From Hevea brasiliensis (Eukaryota; Streptophyta; Magnoliopsida; Malpighiales; Euphorbiaceae): a stretch of 64,000 nucleotides of DNA. The position numbers and the translations under genes are program-made. The stretch's first letter is position 1. Each line of letters begins with the position of its first letter. The DNA is taken from NCBI RefSeq assembly GCF_030052815.1, contig NC_079501.1, positions 98,100,190 through 98,164,189 of the forward strand. The letters run 5' to 3'. The notes under the pieces are model-generated. The model worked only from the letters and a program-made list of their open reading frames with translations. It was not told the DNA's origin and ran no database searches. Below are positions 12,927 through 24,269 of this stretch, in pieces.

Positions 12927-15396
12927 GTTGGTTGTGGGAGGGAGGAGGGAGGAGATGGGCAATATAAATTTGGATAATGGCTTATCTAAATTTTAAATAA
13001 TAGAGGGACAAAGTGATTAGGAAACGTAAGAAATGTTACTAATTTATCACATTAAAGTATCCTACTTTTCCATAGGGTGGTTCTTAGGATGTAGCTATTG
13101 TTTCTGGTGACCTTTTGGTTAAAAAGAATATGTAGGGGCATTTTATTGTTTCTTAAGTAGAAAATACAAACTGAAATTATTAAGTGGAGAATCCAATCAA
13201 GAAATTTGTTAGGTGACAACTTAGCATATTCTGAGTGGCTTCTTGTAATGCTTGTTTGCTTAAGTCCTGGACGATCAGCAAACAATATTACATGGACAAG
13301 TGAAAAGCATTGTTTTATTATTTGATAGACTAATTTTTGAGTAGCAAAGAAAATCCCTATTCTAATGCTGTATTAATGATTTCCAATATTGTTGTGTTCT
13401 TCATTAGACCAACCATGTTGCCGGAGTCCCCATTGCACCGTCGTCTTTACTTGGGATGCCTACCTACCTTCCGCCTGGACAGGTGACTGCACTGCATCCA
13501 TTCATTCTGCATCAACAGGGGATTCCTCATTCTATGCCATCACATGTTCCTCAATCTCATGTTGGGCATTTTAACTCGATACCAGCAATGTCATCCCTTC
13601 CACAGTGGCAGAACCAGCAGGTATTACCAGATTGAAATATCCTTTGTGTCCACCTTTTATATATGACTTTGTGGTATCATAATATGTATTCTTTTCCATT
13701 TCTTATCTGATGAATATGCAATCTCAAGTAAGTTGTCCATCTGTGGTAATGTTAAGAATATTTTTCGTTTCTCATCTTTCTCAGGCTGCATCAGAGGGTG
13801 CTCAATTATCTACACCGAATCAACTGACTTCATCCCAAACTGATCACAACCTTATGAGATCAGATGCAAAGTATGAGTATGAAGTGTCTGTTAATGGACA
13901 AGGATTTCATCCTGGTTATCTGGACATTCACAACAGTCAAGGGACGGAGCCTGATCCTGTAATTTCATCGTCTACTGGGGAAGCACAGGTTTTGCATATT
14001 TACATGTTGCTATCTACCTGTGATATATTTTTGCAATCATCATTGACGGGGTATACTAAAATGCTTTCTTTTGCAGGTCCTTGAGTCGATGGATAGAAGT
14101 TACGTGGTTTCCTCCCAACCTGAGCAGAGCTTGCAACAGATTTCTTCCCAATTTAGTGATTCCTTAAGACTGAATTCTCTTGATCAAAACAGTGAAGCAA
14201 AGGTTTGCTCAATATCCTTCTGCTTTTCTGATACCATTGGTTGCTTGTCTAATTAGAAAGCAGCTTGTGAGTTGCTCGGAGACCTAACTCAGGATGAACT
14301 TGAAATGTTGCAGGAGCAAAATGTTTTGAGCTTTAGTGATCAGGGATTAGATGGCCAAGTTTTGACAGACGAACAACAAAGTTCTGTCAGTGCATCATTG
14401 TCCGAAACATCAATGCATTCAGTTAATGCCAGTGAAGGCACTATCAATAATGGTACTGTAGTATTATCTGAATCATTGATCTCAACTGGGCAGACAAATA
14501 TGGTGACCGTAGGGAAAACTTCAGAGACTGCCCTTCTTGATGAAAGATCTCTGTTGGCTTGCATGGTTCGCACAATTCCAGCTGGCGGTAGAATTCGGAT
14601 CAATTCAACGGTTTGTGTCTGTAAATAATAAATTGTCCATCCTAACCCTTTTCATATCCTTCAAGAATTGAAGTAGTTACTTGGTGTCTAAATACAGCTA
14701 CCTAATAGGCTGGGCAAGATGCTTGCACCTTTACACTGGCATGATTACAAGAAAAAGTATGGAAAGCTTGATGAGTTTGTGGCTGGTCACCCAGAAGTGA
14801 GTTTCTGGAATTTGCAATTGTATGTTACATAGATTTTCTCATTGTCATATCTGAGAATTCCATGTGATTTCAGTTATTTTTTATTGAGGGCGACTACATT
14901 CAACTTCGAGAAGGAGCTCAAGAAATGATAGCTGCTACAGCAGCGGTTGCTAAAGTTGCAGCAGCAGCAGCAGCATCTCCTCCATACTCATCATTTTTTC
15001 CTTCTGTGGCTGTTACTCCAATGGCACAGTCTCACCGACTCAAGAAAGTTCCATCAATTGATTCAAAACAGCCTAATGGTGTTAGTTTTGATACTGCTGG
15101 GGGTATCTCAAATGTAAAAATTTTGAGTAAATTGAAAGATTCTCAGGAAATGAATGGAGCAGATTTTGATAGATCAAGCATATCTAGCAACCAGAGCAAG
15201 GGGTCAATGCATGGGAGGTCTAACTTGAATTTTGCTGGAAAGCAGCAGGGCAGGTATGGTTTCATTCTTTCCAAATACTGGAACTGTTATTGAATGGGCA
15301 TGTAGTTTCATGTAGCAGTGGCTAAAGGGATTATTGAGCTTAACGCTATTGAATTATTGCAGGACAACTGGAGCTGCATTAACATCTGGAAGATAG
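7036..15396 (+). CDS. Conserved coiled-coil protein of unknown function, 15 exons
   Basis: Exons: 7036-7152, 7371-7421, 7498-7734, 8090-8188, 8274-8329, 8753-8864, 9054-9224, 9518-9757, 13408-13620, 13785-13988, 14077-14202, 14257-14610, 14698-14796, 14874-15253 and 15363-15396. They sum to 2493 nt, or 830 residues, with every phase consistent; the exon 1 donor and exon 3 acceptor each have an in-frame alternative. Residues about 80-330 form heptad-rich coiled coil (REELQHMEIELKAQL, QAIHELESRMEEKDREL). The middle is Ser/Gln-rich and disordered-looking. Near residues 640-740 lies a compact segment (LLACMVRTIPAGGRIRI, LGKMLAPLHWHDYKKKYG, FFIEGDYIQLREGA), probably a small folded domain, ending in an Ala-rich helix. 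No transmembrane segment is seen. I do not recognise a characterised family, although it reads like an intact conserved plant gene. Intron 8 (9758-13407) is swollen by repeats. Confidence 0.85.
10061..10105. repeat. (GA)n microsatellite, intron 8
   Basis: About 22 uninterrupted AG units in the large intron of the coiled-coil protein gene. Confidence 0.95.
10829..10890. repeat. (CT)n microsatellite with C and A runs
   Basis: About 18 TC units are followed by a C run, an A run and several AAAAT units. This is a second dinucleotide tract in the same intron. Confidence 0.9.
11246..11476. mobile_element. MITE-like element with terminal inverted repeats
   Basis: The left end TAAGCTTTGTTTGTTTGACA and the reverse complement of the right end, TAAGGCTCCGTTTGTTTCAC, are imperfect inverted repeats of about 25 bases around a 180-bp AT-rich core with no coding capacity. 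The termini resemble hAT-like MITEs. It lies in intron 8, and a relative may sit in the CRK intron at 1583-1792. Confidence 0.55.
11590..12262 (+). pseudogene. RTE-type LINE, 3' part of reverse transcriptase ORF
   Basis: The translation gives the post-RT tail typical of plant RTE-clade LINEs: FKYLGSILQVDGGCEEDVSY, WLKWRRATGVLCDRKIP, KGKFYCTAIRPAMLFGSECW, then in another frame VAEMRMLWWMSGHTRLDKVR and REGRLRWFGHVKRR. A frameshift near 11850-11862 separates the two halves. The 3' end carries the lineage's terminal motif (CCATATAGCCGA ... GGCTTAGTTGAG). It is 5'-truncated with the RT core missing, as is usual for LINE insertions, and is inactive. Confidence 0.85.
12475..12662 (+). mobile_element. 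Second RTE LINE 3'-end fragment
   Basis: A decayed copy of the end of the same LINE family: GGGGGAGACCTAAAATGAC corresponds to the coding tail of the copy just upstream, and CCATATAGCCGATCCCAACT followed by a GGCTTAGTTGTTGTAG end matches its 3' terminus. This makes it a separate, more truncated insertion. Confidence 0.75.
12881..12928. repeat. (GA)n microsatellite with G run
   Basis: About 17 GA units run into some 12 consecutive G residues. Just upstream, two related segments (12761 and 12843) repeat the pattern GTTAATTxGxTCAAxATATGAGG about 82 bases apart. Confidence 0.9.
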
Positions 15397-15539
15397 TAAG
15401 TTTATTAAATTACTTGCACGCATGAATTTGGCATTTTCATTATATTTCTCGTTATCTAATCAATAATTAAACATATTTTCCAATTTTTGCGTCATTCATC
15501 ATTTAGGGTAGCTGTAAATGCGTCTGTTGCTAGTAGCTG

Positions 15540-15576
<37 letters not shown>

Positions 15577-15925
15577 TTGTTATGGATTTCTCAGCTCAAT
15601 CGATTAGAACTAATCAACTGTGTAATTTGTGCGACAGGAGGAAATGTGGAATCATATAGATAAATATAAAATGGATGTTAACAGGGGTTGTGATGGAGCA
15701 TATATAGGGATAATCCGCGATGGAATGTGTTTATTGCTGATCGAAATCGCCAGTCAGCTTTTGCTTATAGAAATTATCTATTGGACTGCTCAGTTGATTC
15801 TCTTTTAATTTTATGTTTTTTTGGGAAAAAGAAAACATTTGTTTAGTGTGTTTTGTGATCCAAAATGGAACATTGGACTCTCTGCAGTGATATTCATGCA
15901 CAAAATTGCATCTGTGCATCTGATA

Positions 15926-15962
<37 letters not shown>

Positions 15963-16662
15963 TGGCCGATTGTTCAATGGAAGTGATTTTCTGCTGAACT
16001 GGCGTAGCTTTTCTTATTCTTTTTCCTTGAAGCGCCTAGCAAATAGCATTTCATATGATTTTTCTCTCATTTAGACTTAATTCATCGTAAATACAAAATA
16101 TTTATGTTTATTGAACAAAATTATTAGGCTTAAATGAAAAAGAAAATTGCGTTTTCTGCAAATGTATCCTTTTCTTTTGATTTTATCAATTTTATGTATT
16201 AATAACGATTTTAATCTATTTAATAATTTAAAATAATTTATACGTATAAAGGCAATAAAACTATTTTAATTACAAAATCAAATATAATTTTCACTATTTG
16301 AGTTAATATTTTATTTTCTAATTATTGGATGAACAAAAAATTGACTTGCACAGGCAAGAACTTGAATTTTTCTTTTTCTTTTTAATAAAAAAAAAAAAAA
16401 TGAAAAAGCACATAGAAAACTAATGCCTTGTCCAGAAAAGTAGGATTATGGACGGCAACTATATTTAGGTTTGTTGCTTACAATATGGCAGCTTAAGCAT
16501 GTCTCCAGTGAGATCATGCTTGGACATTAGGGGTAAAAATAAGCTGCCTTTTCACATGAACAGAAAACAACTAGCCTACAAAGATGTATCAGTACTTTAA
16601 GTCCAATGGCCTAAATGGCTACATGAGTTGGTATCATCTGTTTTCACCCGTCAGTACATCCA
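15397..16662. other. Convergent 3' region of two genes
   Basis: The 3' flank and probable UTR of the plus-strand coiled-coil gene meet the 3' flank of the minus-strand GIF gene. The stretch holds two long T runs (15541-15575 and 15930-15957) and AT-rich DNA near 16080-16400; no coding sequence was seen. Confidence 0.6.
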
Positions 16663-17476
16663 TTATTCATGCTGGGTCTCTCTCATTTGCCGCTGGGTGA
16701 GGTGCTGCTGCTGGAGGTGCAGTGGCAGCTGCTGCTGATCATTAATCTGGAAAGGTAGTTTTGGAGTGAAATATATTGGTTGCTGAGACATTGCAACTTG
16801 AGATGGTTGAATGTAATGCTCTTGTTGCACTGTGGACTGAGGGGATGTCTGCAATTTTCAACAGAAGCAAATGTTCCAACATCAAAAAGAAAGAAAAAAG
16901 AGTTTTTGGGGTACATTTGTCAGCATTTTCACCTGTGAAGGCATTGGTGTCCCTTGTGGTTGGGCATCAGCTATTCTAGCTAGGTACATCAGGTTCTGCT
17001 GTAGCTGCGCTTGATAACTGAATCATTTTGCAATGTCATATGGCCAAAAACCATGTAAAGGTACAATGAAATTGCAGAATAAATGCTAACAATATTTTTC
17101 TGATTTTAAAATGGACTTTAGATCTTTCTAAGCAAGAAAGAATGTTAGCATGCTTAATTTCATGAGCTTGCAGCTGACAGATTCTGTAGAATTGCCGTCT
17201 CTTACATATTATTCATTCAACTACTCTTCCCCTTAGTATTTTTGTTTTGGAACAACTAAATGAATATTGATATAATACCTAAATTGAATATCTCAAATAA
17301 GCACTTTTGCTCATATCATATCATGAGCAAGTCATCATTTCAAACCCAAAATAATATTATCTTCAAAATACGAGAATACTGCAAACAATCACTGAACTAA
17401 TGAGTTTAACGCATGTTCTTGCACAATCTACCATATGCCATTTTTGGAATACAATCCCTGATTATTCCCCCTATAC

Positions 17477-17512
<36 letters not shown>

Positions 17513-18902
17513 GACTAAATCAGGAAGCATATAGGATGAACACTAACTAGTGACTGATCTGTTGTATGAAGTTCCTCATGCTTGATGGATAAGTCATGCA
17601 AATCACTTGCTAAGTTAATTAAAGCACGTATTGAAAGGCTCATATGATTAGGGAATTGTTTTCTCATGCACAAAGGAGAAGATGATGAAAAATATCAGAC
17701 GTGATGGAAAACAGGAGAAATATTAAAAATAAACTAATTAACATTTTTAATAATGGAAACAAAACTACAAACATCAACTTCACATAAAATAAAGTCATTA
17801 TGCAAATCACACCATTGGGTACCATAATGGAAACAAAGAAAAGTGAGCATTCTAGTTGGTTCGTCACTCACGAAGCACATTCAGCAAACTTTCCCATATT
17901 TTGATTCTCCAGTATAGCCATAATTAACTGCTTATTCTCGTCCAGGTACTGCATAAATCATAAATAAAACATCATCATCTTAAAGTAATAATCAAATTTG
18001 TGATATACACTTCTCAAAAAAATTGTGATTTACATTATCTCCAATATTAGAGTGGCACTGTTCAAAGCGTTCAAAATCAACTACTTTCTTGAATAAATGA
18101 ATTAACAAAATCATACTAAGAGAAAATTTTAGCTTTTAGAACTGAATCACTGTTTTCATGATAAAGCCAGTTCATAATTCAAGCTATTCAAAAAGCAAAA
18201 CAATTTGGCAAACACCAACAGCTTGTAAGCAGTGGTGTGACATATTAGTAAAATGTAATTGAGACCCATTCCTCATCATATGTAATAAGGGCACACCACA
18301 CAATTAAATTAAAACCCAAAACCAAAAGTTGAGAAGCCAGCCCCCTAACAAAGGAATAAGAAATATTGAATCCATGGGAACCTACATTCCTAGGCAAAAC
18401 TTGCTTCCTACATTTTTAACAATATTCAAAGAGTATTACCATCAGATTCAGATGCTCCATTTCAATCAAACAAACCCTTAATCAGAAGAACATAATTGAT
18501 ATTTGTTTTTCACAAGTCTAAACAGATTTTTTTTCCTTTGCAAATTGGATTACAATAAAAGTTATTCCTTTAAAAAAAAAAAATCTAAACGTTCAACAAC
18601 AAAGAATCAGGAATTTAGTGGATTAAAGGCATTGAAAGTTCCAATCAGAAGATAATCAAGGTTAAAAAAATAAAAAGTCCACTGATTTAAAAACAAAATC
18701 TAAACACAATAAAGGGATCCCACTACAATGCATGCAAAAGCGAAACCCATTATACAATATAACCAAACACAAAATCTCTCTATGTGTATAAGATAAAACC
18801 CATTACACAGCAAATGAGAAACGTGAATGTTACCTTTTGAATCTGCTCAGTTGTAATGTTGAGTGAAGGGTTCATCATCTCTGGCTGTGGTGTCTGTTGC
18901 AT
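16663..18902 (-). CDS. SSXT-family GRF-interacting factor (GIF), short form
   Basis: Transcription co-activator of the SSXT/SYT family that binds GROWTH-REGULATING FACTORs and recruits chromatin remodellers during organ growth. Four exons: 18902-18834, 17948-17872, 17017-16933 and 16848-16663; 417 nt, 138 residues, phases consistent. The SNH/SSXT core spans about residues 11-67: NPSLNITTEQIQKYLDENKQ, LIMAILENQNMGKFAECASY, QAQLQQNLMYLARIADAQPQ. The C-terminal half is Gln/His-rich (QQQLPLHLQQQHLTQRQM), as in the family, but it is much shorter than the roughly 190-220 residues of the Arabidopsis GIFs and lacks their Gly-rich end. NITTEQIQKYLDENK is closer to GIF2/GIF3 than to GIF1/AN3. The start is the first ATG after a leader that contains telobox-like ACCCTAACCCTACCC. 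It diverges from the 72-residue protein gene. Confidence 0.9.
17479..17509. repeat. (GA)n microsatellite in GIF intron 2
   Basis: About 15 AG units between exons 3 and 2 of the minus-strand GIF gene. Confidence 0.95.
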
Positions 18903-19312
18903 TCTTAACCTTCACAAACTAAAACTCAAAACCCACTAAAACCCTAACCCTACCCTTCTCTGTTCTGCGAATGAGGAAGAAGAAAGACTACACAGAGAGG
19001 AAAAGAAACGTATGGATAGATAGAATCAGATAGAGACTAGTACACTGTGACTATATGCGATACTAGCAAGACTGGCGCAAGTTAACAAAAGATCAGAAAT
19101 GCATGCCAGATGGTTTAAAACGACACCGTTTCAGTTAAGGAAACAAATGAAAGAAAGGTAGAACGACACCGTTTGTCAGGAGCTATTACACATTTTTGAA
19201 CTTGTGCGACGTCGTATTTGGAAGAAGTAAAGTAATAGTGAAACCATGCGGAAGCTTAACCATTTCTTAATCGAAGAGAAGAGAGACAGAGACAGAGGGA
19301 GTGTCGAGAGAG
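18903..19312. promoter_or_regulatory. 410-bp bidirectional promoter
   Basis: It separates the ATGs of two divergent genes. It contains two copies of ACGACACCGTTT about 45 bases apart (near 19118 and 19163), a CGACGTCG-type palindrome at about 19208, and on the GIF side a telobox-like run ACCCTAACCC (sense strand as shown) around 18940-18955. No clear TATA box faces the 72-residue gene, consistent with a housekeeping-type promoter. Confidence 0.6.
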
Positions 19313-21446
19313 ATGGGTTACGTATTGAGGGTGAGATTGGCGTCATTCTTCGCCGGAGCAGCGACGGCGTCGCTTCTGGGATTCTACGTTCTTTATAAGG
19401 ATTACAAGGTTGCCCATGAATCCATTTCTCAACAGGTTAGTACCCAAGAAGAAAAACGGAAAAATCCATGTTCTCTCTGCATTTTTTGAAGCCTCAAACA
19501 TCTTGCATTGAAAACATTAATAGATTGATATTTAAGATGTGGGGTTTTAGGATTTTTGTTTTTAGTTTCGCGTTTGAGAACAAAAGACAGTAATTTTGCC
19601 TTGTAATCTGAAATTAACTTGTCAATTTTGTTGGGTTATCTATGGATTTTCAATTTCTGGAGAGCCATTTAATTCGCTAGAAGGCTTCATTTGTATTGAT
19701 TCAACAAGTTAAGGTAAACCCAGAATTATAATGGTAGTTTTTCTTTTTCTTTTTTAGTTAATTTTTCCCCTAATAGTATGGTATAGACATTTGAGTTATT
19801 CCTATTTGGAGTGATCCTTGCCTTATGCACGTCTAGCCAGCTGAAATGAGAGGCTTGGCTTTAGGTTAGGGAGCTCTTTATTATTTGGATTGGAGGAATT
19901 TGATGGATTTGGTGAAGGAATGTGGAGATTTGAGAAGCCTCAACTAAAATGGACTGTTTTGTGGAATTTTTGTAAGCCACATTGCTTGATCTTCTTTGCT
20001 TTTTAGGTCTGAATAGAAAATCCATAGCTTTCAAGTTAAATTAAATGTGAAATATCTATGCTCAAATCCTGCTTTGCGTTATTTGCGTTTGGGATGCTTG
20101 CCAATGATTTTTAAGTTTATTTTTCCCCCTTTTTTTCTGTGGAGTTCATACACCTAAGTTGCGGTTCTTCTTCTTGCTGCAATCTTGTTTTCTGACTTAA
20201 ATGTCCCATGGTGTTCCTTACCGCGGCTTACAAAAATTCTTATAGTTATAATCCATCTTTTGCTTGGTTTAATTACTACAAATGTAACCCTGAATCTTTT
20301 ATGGGACAATTTGGTTTGTCTCTAATTCTTTTTCATCATAAAATTTTTAGAGTTAGTTATAGGCAAAGACACATGAGTATACTTTATCTTTGACAAATCA
20401 ATTTGAATGTGGCATTGTGACCGGGACGAATTTAGCAATACCGGTTTCTTTGTGCTTGTGAGGTTAGCAATGAAAATGTGGACCAGTTTTATTGCTTTCC
20501 TAGTGATTGTGTAAGAAAATTTGCCTCTTTCCATGGTCAATCTTTTTTCATTATTGAGATTGCATTTAAAACAAGCAGCAACACTTGTTGAAAAGAAGCA
20601 CATGGAAGACTCACAGAACAGTATAACTGTAATCCCATTGCATAATTTTACAAGGTAGCTTTATTTATTTAGGGTGACAGATCCAAAGTTGCATCTCTTT
20701 TATTTCTTATATATCCATCCATAATCATGTGAGTGTTTATCTCTTGATGTTGCTCATTCAAAGTTATATGACATCTTTAGTAGGATGGAGTGCTGGCATT
20801 CTTTGATGAGAATTATATGCTGCACATTTAGATTAGTACCCAAATGTTATTTGCAATTTTTTTTTTTAACCGTGTCTGCTGTCTAGTGGATGCTACAATT
20901 TTAAATGCATGTCCTTATATGTTTAACATTCATATAACATTTTTGATCCAGATGGCAGTTTTTAAGCCTTGCCCCCCAAAATATACTGCATCTAAGTATT
21001 TAATGTCTCCATGCTACATGAAAAGTGAGATAATTGACTGAGAAGGGAAGCCCGTTATTGTTTAAACGTTAATTTTGTTAGTTTTTTCTTTTTTAACAAC
21101 TATGAGAACATTATTGTTATCTTTAGTGAACAGGATTTTCCATTGATCAATTGAATTATGAGCATGCCATACTGTTGACATAACCTGAACCATGTTTCTC
21201 AAGGACCTTGATCTGTCCTTCAGGGGTTCCCACATTCTTAGGGCTATAGGGTTAGGTATTTTAGCGGGTCAGAAGACCTGGATGGTCTTTTTGTGTGCAT
21301 GGAGAAGTATTAATATGGAATTTATTTTGTATTATTGTGCCTTTGATCAGGTGAAAGGCCTTCATGAGTCCCTGGATACAAGGATCTCTGCTTTGGAAAC
21401 GCTGAAACAAACTGAAGCTTCTCAACCTGTGCAGGCAACAGAGTAG
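19313..21446 (+). CDS. Small single-pass membrane protein, 72 residues
   Basis: Two exons, 19313-19435 and 21351-21446, split by a 1.9-kb intron in phase 0, encode 72 residues. Residues about 8-29 (RLASFFAGAATASLLGFYVL) form one hydrophobic helix rich in small residues. After it come YKDYKVAHESISQQVKGLHE and SLDTRISALETLKQTE, an amphipathic, coiled-coil-like tail ending in a short acidic C terminus. There is no cleavable signal peptide; a tail exposed beside an organelle or ER membrane is plausible but not shown. The start is the first ATG of the leader and lies right before the hydrophobic segment. I do not recognise a characterised family. It shares a promoter with the divergent GIF gene. 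Confidence 0.75.
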
Positions 21447-22108
21447 GTGTCTTGGGGCATTCTACTAGTTCTCACTTCAAACATGTTTTTCTAGTTATGC
21501 AATCAATTTCTATGTAGTTTTACCCCCCGCTCCCCCACAGCCAATTTTAAAAAATAATTTTTACCTGAACTTCTCTGTAATGATATACTCCAAATCTACC
21601 TGAAAATCCGAGTTTGCATTTTCTGTTGGATGAATGCTGACATTGCATTCAGAATGTGATGATTTTCAAATTTGTTTGTTATTGGTGCTATTACCTTGGA
21701 GTTGGGAGGAGTTATGCACTATGTCATTGAAGAGTTATTTTTAGCCATGGCTGGTTCGTAGTTTGGCGTATATAGCATCTGAAGGAACAGTCAATTGGAT
21801 GCTATTGTGATTGTAGAAACATGGAACAGCCAGGAATGTTAATTAAACGATCCTTTCAAGTGCCACAGCCAAGAGCTTTCATTTGTGATGAACCATGAAA
21901 ATATGTCACCCATTAATTCCAATCTTCAGAGGAAATAGGAAAATTGAGAGACTTGTGCTGATGATTGTTCCATGGAAGTATGTCTTAATAATCGAGTTTA
22001 TGTTTTATTAATAACACAGCACTTTCATTAGTTTTTACCATACTTTAGTTAATTTTAGAAATGGATGGCAAATTACTCTAAAACAAAAAAGGAAAGCATG
22101 TTAACAAT
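21447..22108 (+). other. 3' flank of the 72-residue protein gene
   Basis: Probable 3' UTR and downstream spacer; no coding or structured signal seen. It ends with ACAAT, the putative target-site duplication of the adjacent retrotransposon. Confidence 0.5.
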
Positions 22109-22594
22109 TGTCGCAAGGTATTTTGCGGTTGCCTGGACGAAAACTCTTCACCGAAGTGGGAAAGAGTGAGGAGTCGCCACTTTAATTTTGAGTGAAAGTA
22201 AAAAAAACCATTCATGAAAATAAATTTAAAAGAAATCACTTCGAAAACAGAGATTCTAGGTTCGGAGTTCATATACGGGCAGGGAAGGTGTTAGGCACCT
22301 CGCCTCGTCTCTGAATGAAGGTAAATAGATTTAATGTTATGCTCTTTTATAAATTAAAAGGGTAATTAGGGGGTTGGGATAGTGATAATGTTAATCCTTT
22401 GTGCAAAATAAATGGATATTTGATATTTCACCTATCTTGGGTTGCCTAGGAACACAAGTTCGTGAGATGACCCTTTAGTGAATAAGTATTTGAGTGAATT
22501 TGTCTTGTGTATTGGGGTCATGTCATTTAGTTTGAATTTTGTTAAGGGAGCCCGGAAGAGGAACTTCTCCCGATCTCTAGATATATTTATTAAG

Positions 22595-23350
22595 AGTTGA
22601 GAGATTTCGGATAAGAACTCTCCTCTGATCTCCCTGTTTTAATTGAAGCGAGAATCAGGTAAGAATTCTCCCCCGATCTCTTAAGGTGTTTGGTTTAAAA
22701 TTTGATGAAGGATCTCGGATAAAAACTCTCCTCCGATCTCTGAGTTTTTATTTGAATGAGGATCGGGTAAGAACTCTCCCCCGACCTCTTAAAATATTTG
22801 GTTTAAGGTTTTTAATGAAGGATCTCGGATAAGAACTCTCCTCCGATCTCCGTGTTTTTGTTTGAATGAGGATCGTGTAAGAACTCTCCCCCGACCTCTT
22901 AAAATATTTGGTTTAAGGTTTTTAATGAAGGATCTCGGATAAGAACTCTCCTCTGATCTTCGTGTTTTTGTTTGAATGAGGATCGGGTAAGAACTCTCCC
23001 CTGACCTCTTAAAATATTTGATTTAAAGTTTTTAATGAAGGATCTTGGATAAGAACTCTCCTCCAATCTCCGTGTTTTGTTTGAATGAGGATCGAGTAAG
23101 AACTCTCCCCCCGACCTCTTAAAATATTTGGTTTAAAGTTTTTAATGAAGGATCTCGGATAAGAACTCTCCTCCAATCTCCGTGTTTTTGTTTGAATGAG
23201 AATCGGGTAAGAACTCTCCCCCGACCTCTTAAAATATTTTGTTTAAGGTTTTTAATGAAGGATCTCGGATAAGAACTCCCCTCCGATCTCCGTGTTTTAT
23301 TTGAATGAGGATCAGGTAAGAACTCTCCCCCCGACCTTTTAAAGTATTCG
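22595..23350. repeat. 110-bp tandem array in left LTR
   Basis: GATCTCGGAT or a one-base variant recurs at exactly 110-bp steps: 22711, 22821, 22931, 23041, 23151 and 23261. Each unit holds two related half-units, one with GGATAAGAACTCTCCTCCGA and one with GGGTAAGAACTCTCCCCCGA. It lies in the transcribed R/U5 part of the LTR. Confidence 0.93.
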
Positions 23351-24260
23351 GCTTAAGACTGAGTCTTTCACCGATCTCGTATATGACTACCTTGTCCGAA
23401 CTCTTTGGCTAGCTACATCCGATCTCTCTCGGTTACTAATCTGAGGTCCAACCTTATTTCGGTTCCCGCTTTATTATGCTATTTCCTAGACTTGCTTAAT
23501 AGCCCAACCTCATGACTTTTTTTTCCTGATTTCCTATTCATTCTTTGATTATTTTACTTATTTCAAAAGACCCCCTATCACGTTAGGATATTGTTACCAA
23601 CACTTCGCTAAATTACCTAGAAGCTACTTGTAACCGGATCACCTATATTCGAAGGGAATAAAAAACTAAGAACAAATAAATAACGTGAACTGGAGAATAG
23701 AAAGAGTAAACTCAAGAGAGTAATTATTGGCCTAAAGGATCCGCATGGAGATTTTTAGTATAACTGAACTTAACGAGAATTTTGAGAAGAAAACGAGAGC
23801 GTTCGGAAAGGTGACAGTCTAGATACTTACCTGTGTGAGGTCGAAGTTATCAAACTGACTTTGAAGATCACAAATATCATTGCGTTGAAGGCTGATGGTT
23901 CCAGGACCAATGCTTACTTTGAGATTGCGAGAACCAGGCTGAAATGCAGTTAAGTCGAAGCTACGGCTACCTGGTCAGAATGGGGCCAAGCTGAGAGAAG
24001 AATATGTAAGTGATAGGGTAATGAAGACAAGACTGAACAGAAATGGTATAGCAGAGTGATGAATAAACTGAAAATGAAGGATTTCATGGTTCGAAAACTC
24101 TCTACCAATGGAGATACTCGAGAAAACTAGTGTCTGAAGTTTCTCAATTTTCATGCAAGCTTAGAATGGCAAAGCAGCAAAGCTAAATTAGATTTCAGAG
24201 CCTTTCCACTATAATCACCACCTTTTTTTTGTCCGTCCCCTCTACAGTATTGCATGCAGG

Positions 24261-24269
24261 TATTTATAG
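24261..24269 (-). promoter_or_regulatory. TATA box of the retrotransposon, left LTR
   Basis: On the minus strand this reads CTATAAATA and is followed by CCTGCATGCAATACTG. It faces the R/U5 region and the element genes. The copy in the 5' LTR, which would drive the element, is at 42377-42385. Confidence 0.6.

Noticed and set aside
22078..22272. 64-residue open frame at the left LTR boundary
   Set aside because: It crosses the LTR terminus and is antisense to nothing conserved; incidental.
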